Source: Paractinoplanes bogorensis
GTDB taxonomy: Bacteria; Actinomycetota; Actinomycetes; Mycobacteriales; Micromonosporaceae
Length of the DNA: 64,000 nt
Assembly (NCBI RefSeq): GCF_018829635.1
Contig: NZ_JAHKKG010000024.1
Location: 1-64,000, forward strand
Direction of reading: 5' to 3'
Part shown: piece after piece, positions 38,115-45,864 of the stretch
Layout: each line of letters opens with the position of its first letter
Numbering within the stretch: the stretch's first letter is position 1
The notes under the pieces: generated by a model
Databases searched by the model: none
Seen by the model: the letters and a program-made list of their open reading frames with translations, nothing else
Told to the model about the DNA's origin: nothing
Program-made: the position numbers and the translations under genes

Positions 38115-39632
38115 GTGGATGTACGCCGCGCCGCCGACCGCGCTCTTGAACAGGCAAGATCGGCGCTGGCGGCGGATCAGCCGGAGAAGGCCGCCGATCA
38201 CCTGGCCGGCGCGCTGGCCCACGCCCCCGCCCTGCCCGAGGTGCACGAGGTGCTCGGCCGGCTGGCGGCGCGCCCCGGCGGCGGCCTCGATCTGTTCCGC
38301 GCCGGTCCGCACGCCTCCCCCGGCCGCCTCGCCGCCCGCGCGCACCTGCTGGCCGCGGCCGGCCGCCCCGAAGACGGTCTGCCCCTGCTGGCCGCGGCCA
38401 GTGGCCAGGCTCCGATCGGTGACTGGGCCGGCATCCCCTGGGTGGCCGAGCCCGCCCTCGGCGTCCGCATCGATCCCGGCCTGCTGGCCCAGGTGCTCAT
38501 GCGTCTGTGCACCCGGGTGGGCGAACCGGCCCCGCCGACCCTGCGCCCCTATCTGACCGTGGCCCGGCACGCGGTGGCCGCCTATCCCGAGCACGCGATG
38601 CTGCTGGGCGCCGGCTCGGCCCTGGCCCGGCGGGTCGGCGAACACGAGCTGGCCGTCGACTGGGCCGCCCGCGGCTCCCGGGTCCGGCCGTCCAAGCTCG
38701 GCGAGATCTGGCTGGGCTACGCCTACCGCAGCGCCGGTCGCCTGCCCGAGGCCCTGGCCGCCCTGCGCCGGGCGGTGGCCCACGACCCCGACGACCTTTC
38801 CGTGTACGCCGACATCGCCGGCACCCTGGCCGACAACGGCCGGCTCGACGACGCGTTGAGCTGGGTCGACCGGGCCCTGGAACGCGACCCCGACTACGAC
38901 TGCGCCGTGCACACCGCGCACCGGCTGCGGCACCGGGCCGACGGCGACCTGATGCACCTGGTGCGCCTGGCCGACTACATCCGCGACCACCCGGACGAGT
39001 CGCATGAGCACACCGACCTCGCCGACTGCTGCCGCGACACGTCCTGGCTGAGCGGAATCCCGGCGTCGGCGTCCCTGCCCCGCGGGCACGCGCCGGCGTC
39101 GGACGAGCCGGGCGACGAGGCCGTACGCCGTCTCCGCCAGGTCGCTGCGCTCTCGTGGGCGCATCCACCGGCCGCTTACGACGCGGCGCTCCCGCTGATC
39201 ATGGTGTCGCCCGCCGACCTGATGGCGCTGCTGGCCCACCCGCCGGCCGACGTGGCCGCCGCCGAGATCTGGGCCTGCCTGGGCCTGCTGCACCAGCGTC
39301 CCGAGGAGCCCTGGCTCGACTCGGAACGACGGCGGATGCTGCTCGGGCTGGTCGACGGTGCCGCCGACCGGGTCACCGAGGCGGCCCTGTTCGCGCTGAT
39401 CGTGGCGGCCTGGATCGACCCCTCGGCCCGAGCCGACGTGGCCGAGGTGGTCACCGCCCGGCTCACCGAGGTGGCGCAGCGGCCCGGGGCGCGCTCGTTC
39501 GCCGAACTGGCCCTGGCCACGCCCGCCCTCGATGTGCCGACCCGGCAGCTGGCCGCGGCCATGACCCGGGTGCCGGCCCTGCCCCGCCAGCGAGGCCGGA
39601 GCCGCTTGTTGCTGCGATGGCGCCGAGGCTGA
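38115..39632 (+). CDS. Tetratricopeptide-repeat protein
   Basis: This 505-residue, Ala- and Leu-rich helical protein has recognisable TPR units, such as GYAYRSAGRLPEALAALRRA followed by DPDDLSVYADIAGTLADNGR and a similar third repeat. There is no signal peptide or enzymatic domain, so it probably serves as a scaffold. GTG at 38115 lies eight bases after TACTGT, which fits a leaderless transcript. Its partner is unknown. Confidence 0.75.
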   Translation: MDVRRAADRALEQARSALAADQPEKAADHLAGALAHAPALPEVHEVLGRLAARPGGGLDLFRAGPHASPGRLAARAHLLAAAGRPEDGLPLLAAASGQAPIGDWAGIPWVAEPALGVRIDPGLLAQVLMRLCTRVGEPAPPTLRPYLTVARHAVAAYPEHAMLLGAGSALARRVGEHELAVDWAARGSRVRPSKLGEIWLGYAYRSAGRLPEALAALRRAVAHDPDDLSVYADIAGTLADNGRLDDALSWVDRALERDPDYDCAVHTAHRLRHRADGDLMHLVRLADYIRDHPDESHEHTDLADCCRDTSWLSGIPASASLPRGHAPASDEPGDEAVRRLRQVAALSWAHPPAAYDAALPLIMVSPADLMALLAHPPADVAAAEIWACLGLLHQRPEEPWLDSERRRMLLGLVDGAADRVTEAALFALIVAAWIDPSARADVAEVVTARLTEVAQRPGARSFAELALATPALDVPTRQLAAAMTRVPALPRQRGRSRLLLRWRRG

Positions 39633-39650
39633 GTTTTCTCCGCCCCGGAC

Positions 39651-39869
39651 TCAGCCCTGGATGATGGCGATCAGGTCGCCTTCCTGCACCACGTCACCCT
39701 CGTGCACGCTGAGCTCGGCCACCGTGCCGTCGGTCTCGGCGACGACCGGGATCTCCATCTTCATCGACTCGAGGATCACCAGGGTGTCCCCCTCGGCGAC
39801 CGTGTCGCCGGTCGAGGCCACGACCTTCCACACGTTGGCCACCATCTCGGCGCGGATCTCGTCGGCCAT
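39651..39869 (-). CDS. Biotin/lipoyl-attachment protein (TB7.3-like)
   Basis: This 72-residue single-domain biotinyl protein has the acceptor Lys in ILESMKMEIPV and the barrel ends GDTVAEGDT and GDVVQEGDLIAII. It matches the free-standing biotinylated protein TB7.3 (Rv3221c) in length and in position between pdtaS and rshA/sigH. It may serve as the carrier subunit of an acyl-CoA carboxylase. ATG at 39869 is preceded by AAGGGG. Confidence 0.9.
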   Translation of the reverse strand: MADEIRAEMVANVWKVVASTGDTVAEGDTLVILESMKMEIPVVAETDGTVAELSVHEGDVVQEGDLIAIIQG

Positions 39870-40001
39870 CGAGGAACCCCTTACGCTCACCAGTTGGTAT
39901 GCGCCATCAAACCACGGATCGGCTCCGGGTGAGTCCGAGGCGGCCGGACGCGCCGACTACGATCGACGGCGGGAAACACCGCACGAACAAGGAGTCACAC
40001 C

Positions 40002-40076
40002 ATGGCGAAGAAGGCCCGTAAGAAGAAGGCCCGTAAGAAGAGCAGCGCGAACCACGGCAAGCGCCCCAACAGCTGA
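40002..40076 (+). CDS. 50S ribosomal protein bL37
   Basis: This 24-residue, extremely basic peptide begins MAKKARKKKARKK and ends ANHGKRPNS. It matches actinobacterial bL37, a small protein of the mycobacterial large subunit. The ATG follows AAGGAG and the gene ends just before a strong terminator. It is easily missed because of its size. Confidence 0.93.
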   Translation: MAKKARKKKARKKSSANHGKRPNS

Positions 40077-40081
40077 CACGA

Positions 40082-40109
40082 AAAAGGCCCCGCCTCGGCG
40101 GGGCCTTTT
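40082..40109. terminator. Bidirectional terminator between bL37 and rsrA
   Basis: AAAAGGCCCCGCC and GGCGGGGCCTTTT pair perfectly around a two-base loop, with A and T runs on both sides. It serves both the bL37 gene and the converging rsrA gene, which ends at 40111. Confidence 0.92.
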
Positions 40110-40110
40110 C

Positions 40111-40398
40111 TCACGGCAGATATTCCCTGGTCTCGACCTGCACCTCGAGCTGATCGAGCTTGATCCGCAGCCGCTCACGCAGCTCGCGCGGCGCCTTCTC
40201 GTCGCCGCAGCAGCGGGACACCAGCGCCTTCACCTCGTGCTCGATGCCGTATTCGCGCAGGCACCCGTCGCAGTCGTCCAGATGCTTCTGGATCAGCGTC
40301 CGGCGGTCCTCGCTGCACTCCAGGTCGAGGTAGAGGTAAACCTCGCTGATGACGATGCCGCAGTCGGTCTCGTGATCCTCACCGTTCAGGCCGCTCAT
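40111..40398 (-). CDS. rsrA: Zinc-binding anti-sigma factor RsrA/RshA
   Basis: This 95-residue redox-sensing anti-sigma factor has the ZAS motif HLDDCDGC (His-x3-Cys-x2-Cys) and an earlier Cys at residue 13 (ETDCG); a CC pair lies further on. In Streptomyces, disulfide stress releases zinc and frees SigR. The ATG at 40398 follows GAGGAAG and lies seven bases after sigR, so the pair is co-expressed. Confidence 0.92.
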   Translation of the reverse strand: MSGLNGEDHETDCGIVISEVYLYLDLECSEDRRTLIQKHLDDCDGCLREYGIEHEVKALVSRCCGDEKAPRELRERLRIKLDQLEVQVETREYLP

Positions 40399-40405
40399 CG
40401 CTTCC

Positions 40406-41005
40406 TCACGCCTCCTGCGGTTCCGACGCGGTCCGGGTGATGCCCCGGTCGGCGGCGTACTGCTCGAGGGTCTTGCGCAGGTTGCGCCGCCCGCGGTGCA
40501 GTCGGGACATGACGGTGCCGATCGGCGTACCCATGATGTCGGCGATCTCCTTGTATGAGAAACCCTCGACATCGGCGAGGTAGACGGCCAGGCGGAAGTC
40601 CTCCGGCAGCGCCTGCAGGGCTTCCTTGATATCGCTGTCGGGCAGCCGGTCGAGCGCCTCGGTCTCGGCCGAACGCAGGCCGACCGACGTGTGCGACTCG
40701 GACGAGGCCAGCTGCCAGTCGGTGATCTCCTCGGTGGGAGCCTGCACCGGCTGACGCTGCTTGCGCCGATACGAGTTGATATAGGTGTTCGTGAGGATGC
40801 GGTACAGCCACGCCTTGAGGTTGGTGCCCTCTTCGAACTGGTGGAACGCGGAGAACGCCTTGAGATACGTCTCCTGCACCAGGTCTTCCGCGTCGGCCGG
40901 GTTGCGCGTCATCCGCAGACCAGCAGCGTAAAGCTGGTCCACAAAAGGCAACGCGTCCCGCTCGAAGCGCGCACGGCGCTCCTCGGTCCGTTCTGTCTGG
41001 GCCAC
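40406..41005 (-). CDS. sigR: ECF sigma factor SigR/SigH (thiol-oxidative stress)
   Basis: This 199-residue sigma factor reads RARFERDALPFVDQLYAAGL, then region 2 (NPADAEDLVQETYLKAF), and region 4 (GFSYKEIADIMGTPIGTVMS). GTG at 41005 follows GGGGAGAG with six bases between. The frame stays open to a second GTG at 41200, which has its own GGAAGGGG site and would add 65 residues. In S. coelicolor a longer, unstable form of SigR is made from a SigR-dependent promoter; the same arrangement is seen here. The anti-sigma gene follows directly. Confidence 0.94.
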   Translation of the reverse strand: MAQTERTEERRARFERDALPFVDQLYAAGLRMTRNPADAEDLVQETYLKAFSAFHQFEEGTNLKAWLYRILTNTYINSYRRKQRQPVQAPTEEITDWQLASSESHTSVGLRSAETEALDRLPDSDIKEALQALPEDFRLAVYLADVEGFSYKEIADIMGTPIGTVMSRLHRGRRNLRKTLEQYAADRGITRTASEPQEA

Positions 41006-41239
41006 CCTGAGCTCTCCCCTCGACCGCCCCGCCGAGGATACGGGCACTACCCCTTCAGTGGCTTCGAAAACCGCCGGTGTGCTGACACTCACCGATGCGG
41101 CGGTGTTCATGGTCTCGGTGGCCGGCCATTCCGGGGAACCCAGCAGGTTCCGCACCCGGTCGACGTCCCGGCGCTCGATGCTCTCGGTTCCGGCTCGCAC
41201 CAGAAAAACCCCTTCCGACTTTCATGCTCCGGGGCTAAT

Positions 41240-41265
41240 AACGTCGGCGGCGCAACTTGCATTCC
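41240..41265 (-). promoter_or_regulatory. SigR-type promoter upstream of sigR
   Basis: On the minus strand GGAAT is followed after exactly 18 bases by GTT, the consensus for SigR/SigH promoters. Transcription would start a few bases further on, about 35 bases before the GTG at 41200. This predicts autoregulation of sigR and production of the longer protein form during stress. Confidence 0.85.
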
Positions 41266-41276
41266 TTCACTTCACC

Positions 41277-41888
41277 TCACCCGTTGCCGACCCCCCAGCC
41301 GTGCTTGCGCATCCAGCCGACCGCGAGCTCAGCGGTGCCCTGCACACCCTTACGCAGGTCGTGGGTCGCCCCCGGCCGCACGATGACCTCGACGGCGGCG
41401 GTCGGCGCGGGCACCCCGAAGGCGTCCCGGTCCCCGTTGAGCACGAGCGTGGGCAGCGTCACGGGCAACTCGTCGGCGCGACTCTTGTCCGGTTTGCCCG
41501 GCGGATGCAGCGGAAAGGCCAGCGCAAGCACACCCGACGCCCCGAGATCACCCGCGGTCCGGCACGCCACCCGCGCCCCGCTCGACCGCCCACCGAGAAT
41601 CAACGGCTTTCCCCGTACGTCGAGACCGCGCACCACGGCCGACCAGGCTTCGTCGAGTTGCCCGGCCGGCGCCGGCGCGCGACGACCGGCCACGCGATAG
41701 GGCTGCGTCACCAGCACCACGCGCACACCCGCGGCGACCGCGGCGTCCTGCACGGCCTGAATGTCCGGCGCGTCGACCCCGCCACCGGCGCCATGCCCCA
41801 GCACCAGAACGCTGACTACGTCACCGACCGGCTCGGTGACCCGGATGCGGGCCGGGCCGCGGGGCGTGTCGACCTCGATGTCATTCAC
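41277..41888 (-). CDS. KANL3/Tex30-like alpha/beta hydrolase
   Basis: This protein of about 203 residues has the alpha/beta-hydrolase pattern of the KANL3/Tex30 group: VLVLGHGAGGGVDAPD, the elbow GGRSSGARVA, NGDRDAFG and the last His in GATHDL. A cytosolic esterase or a non-catalytic role is possible. GTG at 41888 is taken as the start; a TTG at 41921 would extend it. It lies directly upstream of the sigR promoter. Confidence 0.78.
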   Translation of the reverse strand: MNDIEVDTPRGPARIRVTEPVGDVVSVLVLGHGAGGGVDAPDIQAVQDAAVAAGVRVVLVTQPYRVAGRRAPAPAGQLDEAWSAVVRGLDVRGKPLILGGRSSGARVACRTAGDLGASGVLALAFPLHPPGKPDKSRADELPVTLPTLVLNGDRDAFGVPAPTAAVEVIVRPGATHDLRKGVQGTAELAVGWMRKHGWGVGNG

Positions 41889-41991
41889 CGCACCATCAAA
41901 CCAGGCCTTGGCACTCGACAAGGGCCAACCAGCCCTGACCCGCCCACCCAGGGGGCCACCACCCTAAGACAGTGGCGTAAACAGCACGCGG

Positions 41992-42035
41992 TTATCCACA
42001 ATCCACAGGCCGGCCCGCCGCTGGTGGCGGGCCGG
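41992..42035 (-). terminator. Terminator after the second wbl gene (with a DnaA-box-like sequence)
   Basis: CCGGCCCGCC (42010-42019) pairs perfectly with GGCGGGCCGG (42026-42035) just past the wbl stop. TTATCCACA at 41992-42000 equals a consensus DnaA box but is alone. Confidence 0.7.
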
Positions 42036-42053
42036 TCGGTGTGGACGTTATGG

Positions 42054-42449
42054 TCAGCGGCTGATCGGCGTCAGGCTGAGCAACCGGCGGTCTTCCTCGT
42101 CGGTGTCGTCGTCGACTTCCTCGCCGTTCGGGCCGACGCGTTCGCGCCAGGCGACGAGCATCGCCCGGCGTTCGCGGGGCGTGGTGCCGCCCCAGACGCC
42201 GTGGCAGTCGCCGACCTGCAGTGCCCAGGCCAGGCAAGGCCCCTGGACGGTGCAGGTGCCGCAGAGCGAGACGGCACTCTCGGACGGCTCATTGGGCGCC
42301 GGAAAGAACGTTTCCGGGTCGACCGTGCGGCACGCGCCGCGGGTCCGCCAAGCCTCGTCGGTGCGGCGTTCTCCGATGGCTTCGATCAAGCGCGGATCAC
42401 GCCGCGCGATGGCTACCTCATGTGGACGCGGCATACGAGCCCGTGTCAT
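42054..42449 (-). CDS. Wbl (WhiB-like) iron-sulfur regulator with extended termini
   Basis: This 131-residue Wbl protein has cluster ligands Cys40, Cys63, Cys66 and Cys72 and the turn GVWGGTTPRERRAM. Unlike the usual 85-residue members it has a 35-residue basic N-terminal part and an acidic tail (EEVDDDTDEED). An extra Cys82 lies just before the turn. ATG at 42449 follows GGGGGAGG. I cannot place it in a WhiB1-7 class with confidence. It is probably a DNA-binding partner of a sigma factor. Confidence 0.88.
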   Translation of the reverse strand: MTRARMPRPHEVAIARRDPRLIEAIGERRTDEAWRTRGACRTVDPETFFPAPNEPSESAVSLCGTCTVQGPCLAWALQVGDCHGVWGGTTPRERRAMLVAWRERVGPNGEEVDDDTDEEDRRLLSLTPISR

Positions 42450-42669
42450 CAGCCCACCTCCCCCGTGGGACCGGTCGTGCATGTGGCGAAGGGTCCGCAC
42501 CGTGCGAACCTGCACCACTCCGGCGCAGTTTTGTATCGCACGGTAGGAGATCAGAACAAGGGTCTTATCTATCTTGAAACAAAGTTGCCAATACAAAATC
42601 GTGACATCGCCCAACGAAACCGTCTCTTGATCTTGCGGTTTCACGGAACCGGTCCCGGCTCGCTCGACC
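42450..42669. other. Upstream region of the second wbl gene
   Basis: No gene is supported. The stretch 42530-42650 is A+T-rich for this genome and is probably the promoter and leader of the wbl gene. I could not assign -10 and -35 elements with confidence. Confidence 0.4.
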
Positions 42670-42711
42670 ACTCGAAAGAGGGCCGGTCAGACTCGAAAGA
42701 GGGCCGGTCAG
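42670..42711. repeat. Perfect 21-bp tandem duplication at the SRAP gene stop
   Basis: The 21-base unit beginning ACTCGAAAGAGGGCCGGTC occurs twice in direct succession (42670-42690 and 42691-42711). The second copy includes the stop codon of the SRAP gene, so the duplication is in its 3' untranslated region. It looks like a recent slippage or repair event. Confidence 0.85.
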
Positions 42712-43394
42712 AACAGCGTGGCGGCCTCGGGCGTAGGCGGGGGCTCAAGCAAGTGGGGACCGTTGTTGCGGACGTTGCCCACATCGTTGCGTACGGGACG
42801 GATCTCGATCTTCTCGAGCTCGGCCGGGGTCAGCGGCGTCAGCAGGCCGGCCGGATCGCCACCCCCGGCCAGCCAGGACGGCCAGCGGTCGCGGGGCAGG
42901 ATCAGCGGCATACGGTCGTGCACCCGGGCCAGGCCGCCGAGCGCCGCCGTGGTCAGCACGCTGCAGGTGAGCACGGCGTCGGGGCCCCACGTGGTCCACA
43001 GGCCGGCGAAGGCGAGCGGAGACCCGTCGGCCGGGGTCATGTAGAACGGCTGCCGCTGCTTGCCGTCGCGGACCCACTCGAACCAGCCGTCGGCCGGCAC
43101 CAGGCAGCGGCGCTGAGCGAACGACTTGGCGAAGGCGGGCGAGGTCGCCACCGTCTCGGAACGCGCGTTGATCATGCGGGCGCCGGCCCGCAGATCTTTG
43201 GCCCAGGGCGGCACCAGGCCCCAGCGCGCACGGTCGAGCACCCGGGCCTCGCGGGACGCCGACATGCGCACCACCGGCACCGGATCGGTGGGTGCGACGT
43301 TCCAGCTCGGCTCCCGGTCACCGGCGACGCTGACCGCCTCGAACAGGTCTTCGAGGTCGGCCTCGCTCCGGGTCGTCGCATACCGCCCGCACAT
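42708..43394 (-). CDS. SRAP (YedK/HMCES) abasic-site crosslinking protein
   Basis: This 228-residue protein begins MCGRYATT, placing the catalytic Cys2 directly after the initiator Met. Other SRAP marks are WNVAPTDPVPVV, WGLVPPWAKD, INARSETV, PADGWFEW and the His in VHDRMPLIL. The family shields abasic sites in single-stranded DNA by a covalent link through Cys2. TAGCGT eight bases before the ATG suggests a leaderless transcript, so N-terminal processing would expose Cys2 directly. Confidence 0.95.
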   Translation of the reverse strand: MCGRYATTRSEADLEDLFEAVSVAGDREPSWNVAPTDPVPVVRMSASREARVLDRARWGLVPPWAKDLRAGARMINARSETVATSPAFAKSFAQRRCLVPADGWFEWVRDGKQRQPFYMTPADGSPLAFAGLWTTWGPDAVLTCSVLTTAALGGLARVHDRMPLILPRDRWPSWLAGGGDPAGLLTPLTPAELEKIEIRPVRNDVGNVRNNGPHLLEPPPTPEAATLF

Positions 43395-43461
43395 GTCCGC
43401 ACACGCTACCCGTCCCGCCGGACGGGAAACGTCCGGGAAATTGTCGGACTCCCCCGGCACA

Positions 43462-44760
43462 ATGGCCCGCGTGACTGCAGAACCTCGCCCCTGGCTCGCC
43501 CCGTCCGCGTCCGCCCCGTTCTCGGCCACCGTGCGGCTGCCCGGCTCCAAGTCGATGACGGCCCGGGCCCTGGTGCTGGCCGCGCTGGCCGACGGGCCGT
43601 CGGTGATCGAGCGCCCGCTGCGCGCCCGCGACACCCAGCTGATGACCGCCGGTCTGCGCGCGCTCGGCGTCACGGTCGACACCGCCGACGACGAGCGCTG
43701 GCTGGTCGAGCCGGGCCCGCTGCGCGGTCCGGCCCGGGTCGACGTCGGTCTCGCCGGCACGATCATGCGATTCCTGCCGCCGGTCGCGGCGCTGGCCGAG
43801 GGCACGGTCGAGTTCGACGGCGATCCGCATGCGCGCAACCGCCCGCTCCGGCCGATCATCGAGGCGCTGCGCTCGCTCGGCGCGTCGATCGATTCGTCGC
43901 CCACCGGCGGGCTCCCGCTCACCGTGCGCGGCGCCGGCCTGATCGAGGGCGGCGAGGCGGTGATCGACGCGTCCGCCTCGAGCCAGTTCGTGTCGGGTCT
44001 GCTGCTGTCGGCGCCGCGTTTCACCAAGGGGCTGGTGCTGCGGCACGAGGGCCCGCCGGTGCCGTCCGCGCCTCATCTGCGCATGACCACCCACATGCTG
44101 CGGGCCGCGGGGGCCGTGGTCGACGAGTCGGTGCCCGACGTCTGGGCCGTCGAGCCGGGTCCGATGCACGGGCGCACGTGGGTGATCGAGCCCGACCTGT
44201 CCGGTGCGGCCCCGTTCTTCGCCGCGGCCATGGTCACCGGCGGCGCGGTAACGCTCAGCGGCTGGCCGGCCGAGAGCTGGCAGCCGGTCGGGCGGCTCAC
44301 CGAGTTGCTCACCGCGATCGGCGCCGAGGTCACCCAGTCGGGTGACGGGCTGACCGTCCGCGGCACCGGTCAGCTGCACGGCATCACGGCCGACCTGTCC
44401 GAGGTCAGCGAGCTCACCCCGGTGCTGGCCGCCCTGGCCGCGCTGGCCGACGGGCCGTCCGAACTGCGCGGCGTCGAGCACATCCGGGGCCACGAGACCG
44501 ACCGCATCGCCGCGCTGGTGGCCGAGCTGAGCAAGGCCGGGGCCGAGGTCACCGAGTTCCGCGACGGCTTCCGGGTCGAGCCCCGGCCGCTGCACGAGAC
44601 CACCTTCGAGACCTACGCCGATCACCGCATGGCCCACGCGGCCGCGGTAATCGGACTCGCCGTGCCGGGGGTCTCACTGACCGACGTAGCGTGTACCTCG
44701 AAGACGCTGCCCGAGTTCCCCGAACTCTGGGCGGGACTCGTAGCCGGCGTTGAGAGCTAG
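43462..44760 (+). CDS. aroA: 3-phosphoshikimate 1-carboxyvinyltransferase (EPSP synthase)
   Basis: This 432-residue shikimate-pathway enzyme has LPGSKSMTARALVLAALADG for substrate binding, the LAGTIMRFLPP segment, HNRPLRP-like ARNRPLRPI and the end motif ETYADHRMAHAAAV. An ATG at 43462 and a GTG at 43471 are both in frame; neither has a ribosome binding site, and a CACAAT hexamer before the GTG would favour the shorter leaderless form. It is followed immediately by rsgA, whose ribosome binding site overlaps the aroA stop. Confidence 0.94.
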   Translation: MARVTAEPRPWLAPSASAPFSATVRLPGSKSMTARALVLAALADGPSVIERPLRARDTQLMTAGLRALGVTVDTADDERWLVEPGPLRGPARVDVGLAGTIMRFLPPVAALAEGTVEFDGDPHARNRPLRPIIEALRSLGASIDSSPTGGLPLTVRGAGLIEGGEAVIDASASSQFVSGLLLSAPRFTKGLVLRHEGPPVPSAPHLRMTTHMLRAAGAVVDESVPDVWAVEPGPMHGRTWVIEPDLSGAAPFFAAAMVTGGAVTLSGWPAESWQPVGRLTELLTAIGAEVTQSGDGLTVRGTGQLHGITADLSEVSELTPVLAALAALADGPSELRGVEHIRGHETDRIAALVAELSKAGAEVTEFRDGFRVEPRPLHETTFETYADHRMAHAAAVIGLAVPGVSLTDVACTSKTLPEFPELWAGLVAGVES

Positions 44761-44769
44761 GAGCCAGAC

Positions 44770-45855
44770 CTGCCACCTCGCAAGCGGGAGTACGACGAGG
44801 ACGATGTCCGGGTCCGGCCCGGTCGTTCGTCACGCCCCCGTACCCGGACGCGCCCCAAGCACGACGACGCCGTCGACGCCCTGGTGATCACGGTGGACCG
44901 GGGCCGTTACGGCTGTGTCCGCGAGGACGCGCCGCCCGACAGCCCGATCATCACCGCCATGCGCGCCCGCGAGCTCGGCCGCAAGTCGGTCGTGGTCGGT
45001 GACCGGGTCGCCCTGGTCGGCGACGTGTCGGGCGACGCCGGGGCGCTGGCCCGCATCGTGCGGATCGCCGAGCGCACGTCGGTGCTGCGCCGCACGGCCG
45101 ACGACGACGACACCACCCCCGAGGGCCGGCTCGAACGGGTCGTGGTGGCCAACGCCGACCAGCTAGTGATCGTCAGCGCGCTGGCCGACCCGCAGCCGCG
45201 CACCGGGTTCATCGACCGGTGCCTGGTGGCGGCGTACGACGCCGACATCGAGCCGCTGCTCTGCCTGACCAAGGCCGACCTGGCCGGCCCCGAGGCGGTG
45301 GTCGACTACTACGCCGAGCTCGACCTGCCGTACGTGCTGGTCCGCCCGGACAGCGACCTGACCGAGCTCCGCAAGCGGCTGGCGGGCGCGATCTCGGTCA
45401 TGGTCGGACACTCCGGCGTGGGCAAGTCCACGCTGGTCAACCGCCTGGTGCCGGACGCGCTGCGCGCCGTCGGGGTGGTCAGCGCGGTCGGCAAGGGCCG
45501 GCACACGTCGACCAGCGCGGTCGCCCTGCGGCTGCCGGTCGTCGGCAAGAGCCGCAAGGATCCGGGCTGGATCATCGACACGCCCGGCATCCGCAGCTTC
45601 GGTCTGGCCCACGTGAGCGCCGAGAGCCTGCTGCACGGCTTCCCCGATCTGGTCGAGGGCACGCTCGACGACCCGCCCAACTGCGGCCACACCGCCGCCG
45701 ACGTGGACTGCCACCTGGACGCGTGGGTCGCCGCCGGCAAGGCCGACCCGCGCCGCCTGGAGTCCTACCGCCGCCTGCTCGCATCCCGGGCCGGCGAGAC
45801 CGATCCGCGCGAGAACAGCGGCGGGGACGACGAGCCGGGGGCGATCATCGGCTAG
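44770..45855 (+). CDS. rsgA: Ribosome small-subunit GTPase RsgA, probable CTG start
   Basis: This circularly permuted GTPase helps mature the 30S subunit. The order is TKAD (G4), GHSGVGKSTLVNRL (G1), DTPGIRSFGL (G3), then a zinc site (NCGHTAADVDCHLDAW). The conserved N-terminal part REYDEDDVRVRPGR lies upstream of the first standard start (GTG at 44884). In that frame no ATG, GTG or TTG exists after the TAG at 44758, but a CTG at 44770 follows TAGGAG with six bases between. That gives 361 residues. The aroA stop is part of the ribosome binding site, so translation is coupled. Confidence 0.9.
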   Translation: MPPRKREYDEDDVRVRPGRSSRPRTRTRPKHDDAVDALVITVDRGRYGCVREDAPPDSPIITAMRARELGRKSVVVGDRVALVGDVSGDAGALARIVRIAERTSVLRRTADDDDTTPEGRLERVVVANADQLVIVSALADPQPRTGFIDRCLVAAYDADIEPLLCLTKADLAGPEAVVDYYAELDLPYVLVRPDSDLTELRKRLAGAISVMVGHSGVGKSTLVNRLVPDALRAVGVVSAVGKGRHTSTSAVALRLPVVGKSRKDPGWIIDTPGIRSFGLAHVSAESLLHGFPDLVEGTLDDPPNCGHTAADVDCHLDAWVAAGKADPRRLESYRRLLASRAGETDPRENSGGDDEPGAIIG

Positions 45856-45864
45856 CGTTCGGGC

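Noticed and set aside
41048..41151. A second GGAAT/GGAAC-type SigR promoter closer to the short sigR start
   Set aside because: GGAAT occurs on the minus strand here, but no GTT follows at 18 or 19 bases, so the consensus is not met.
41992..42000. TTATCCACA, a consensus DnaA box, as a sign of a replication origin
   Set aside because: Only one box is seen, with no cluster, no dnaA/dnaN nearby and no A+T-rich unwinding region.
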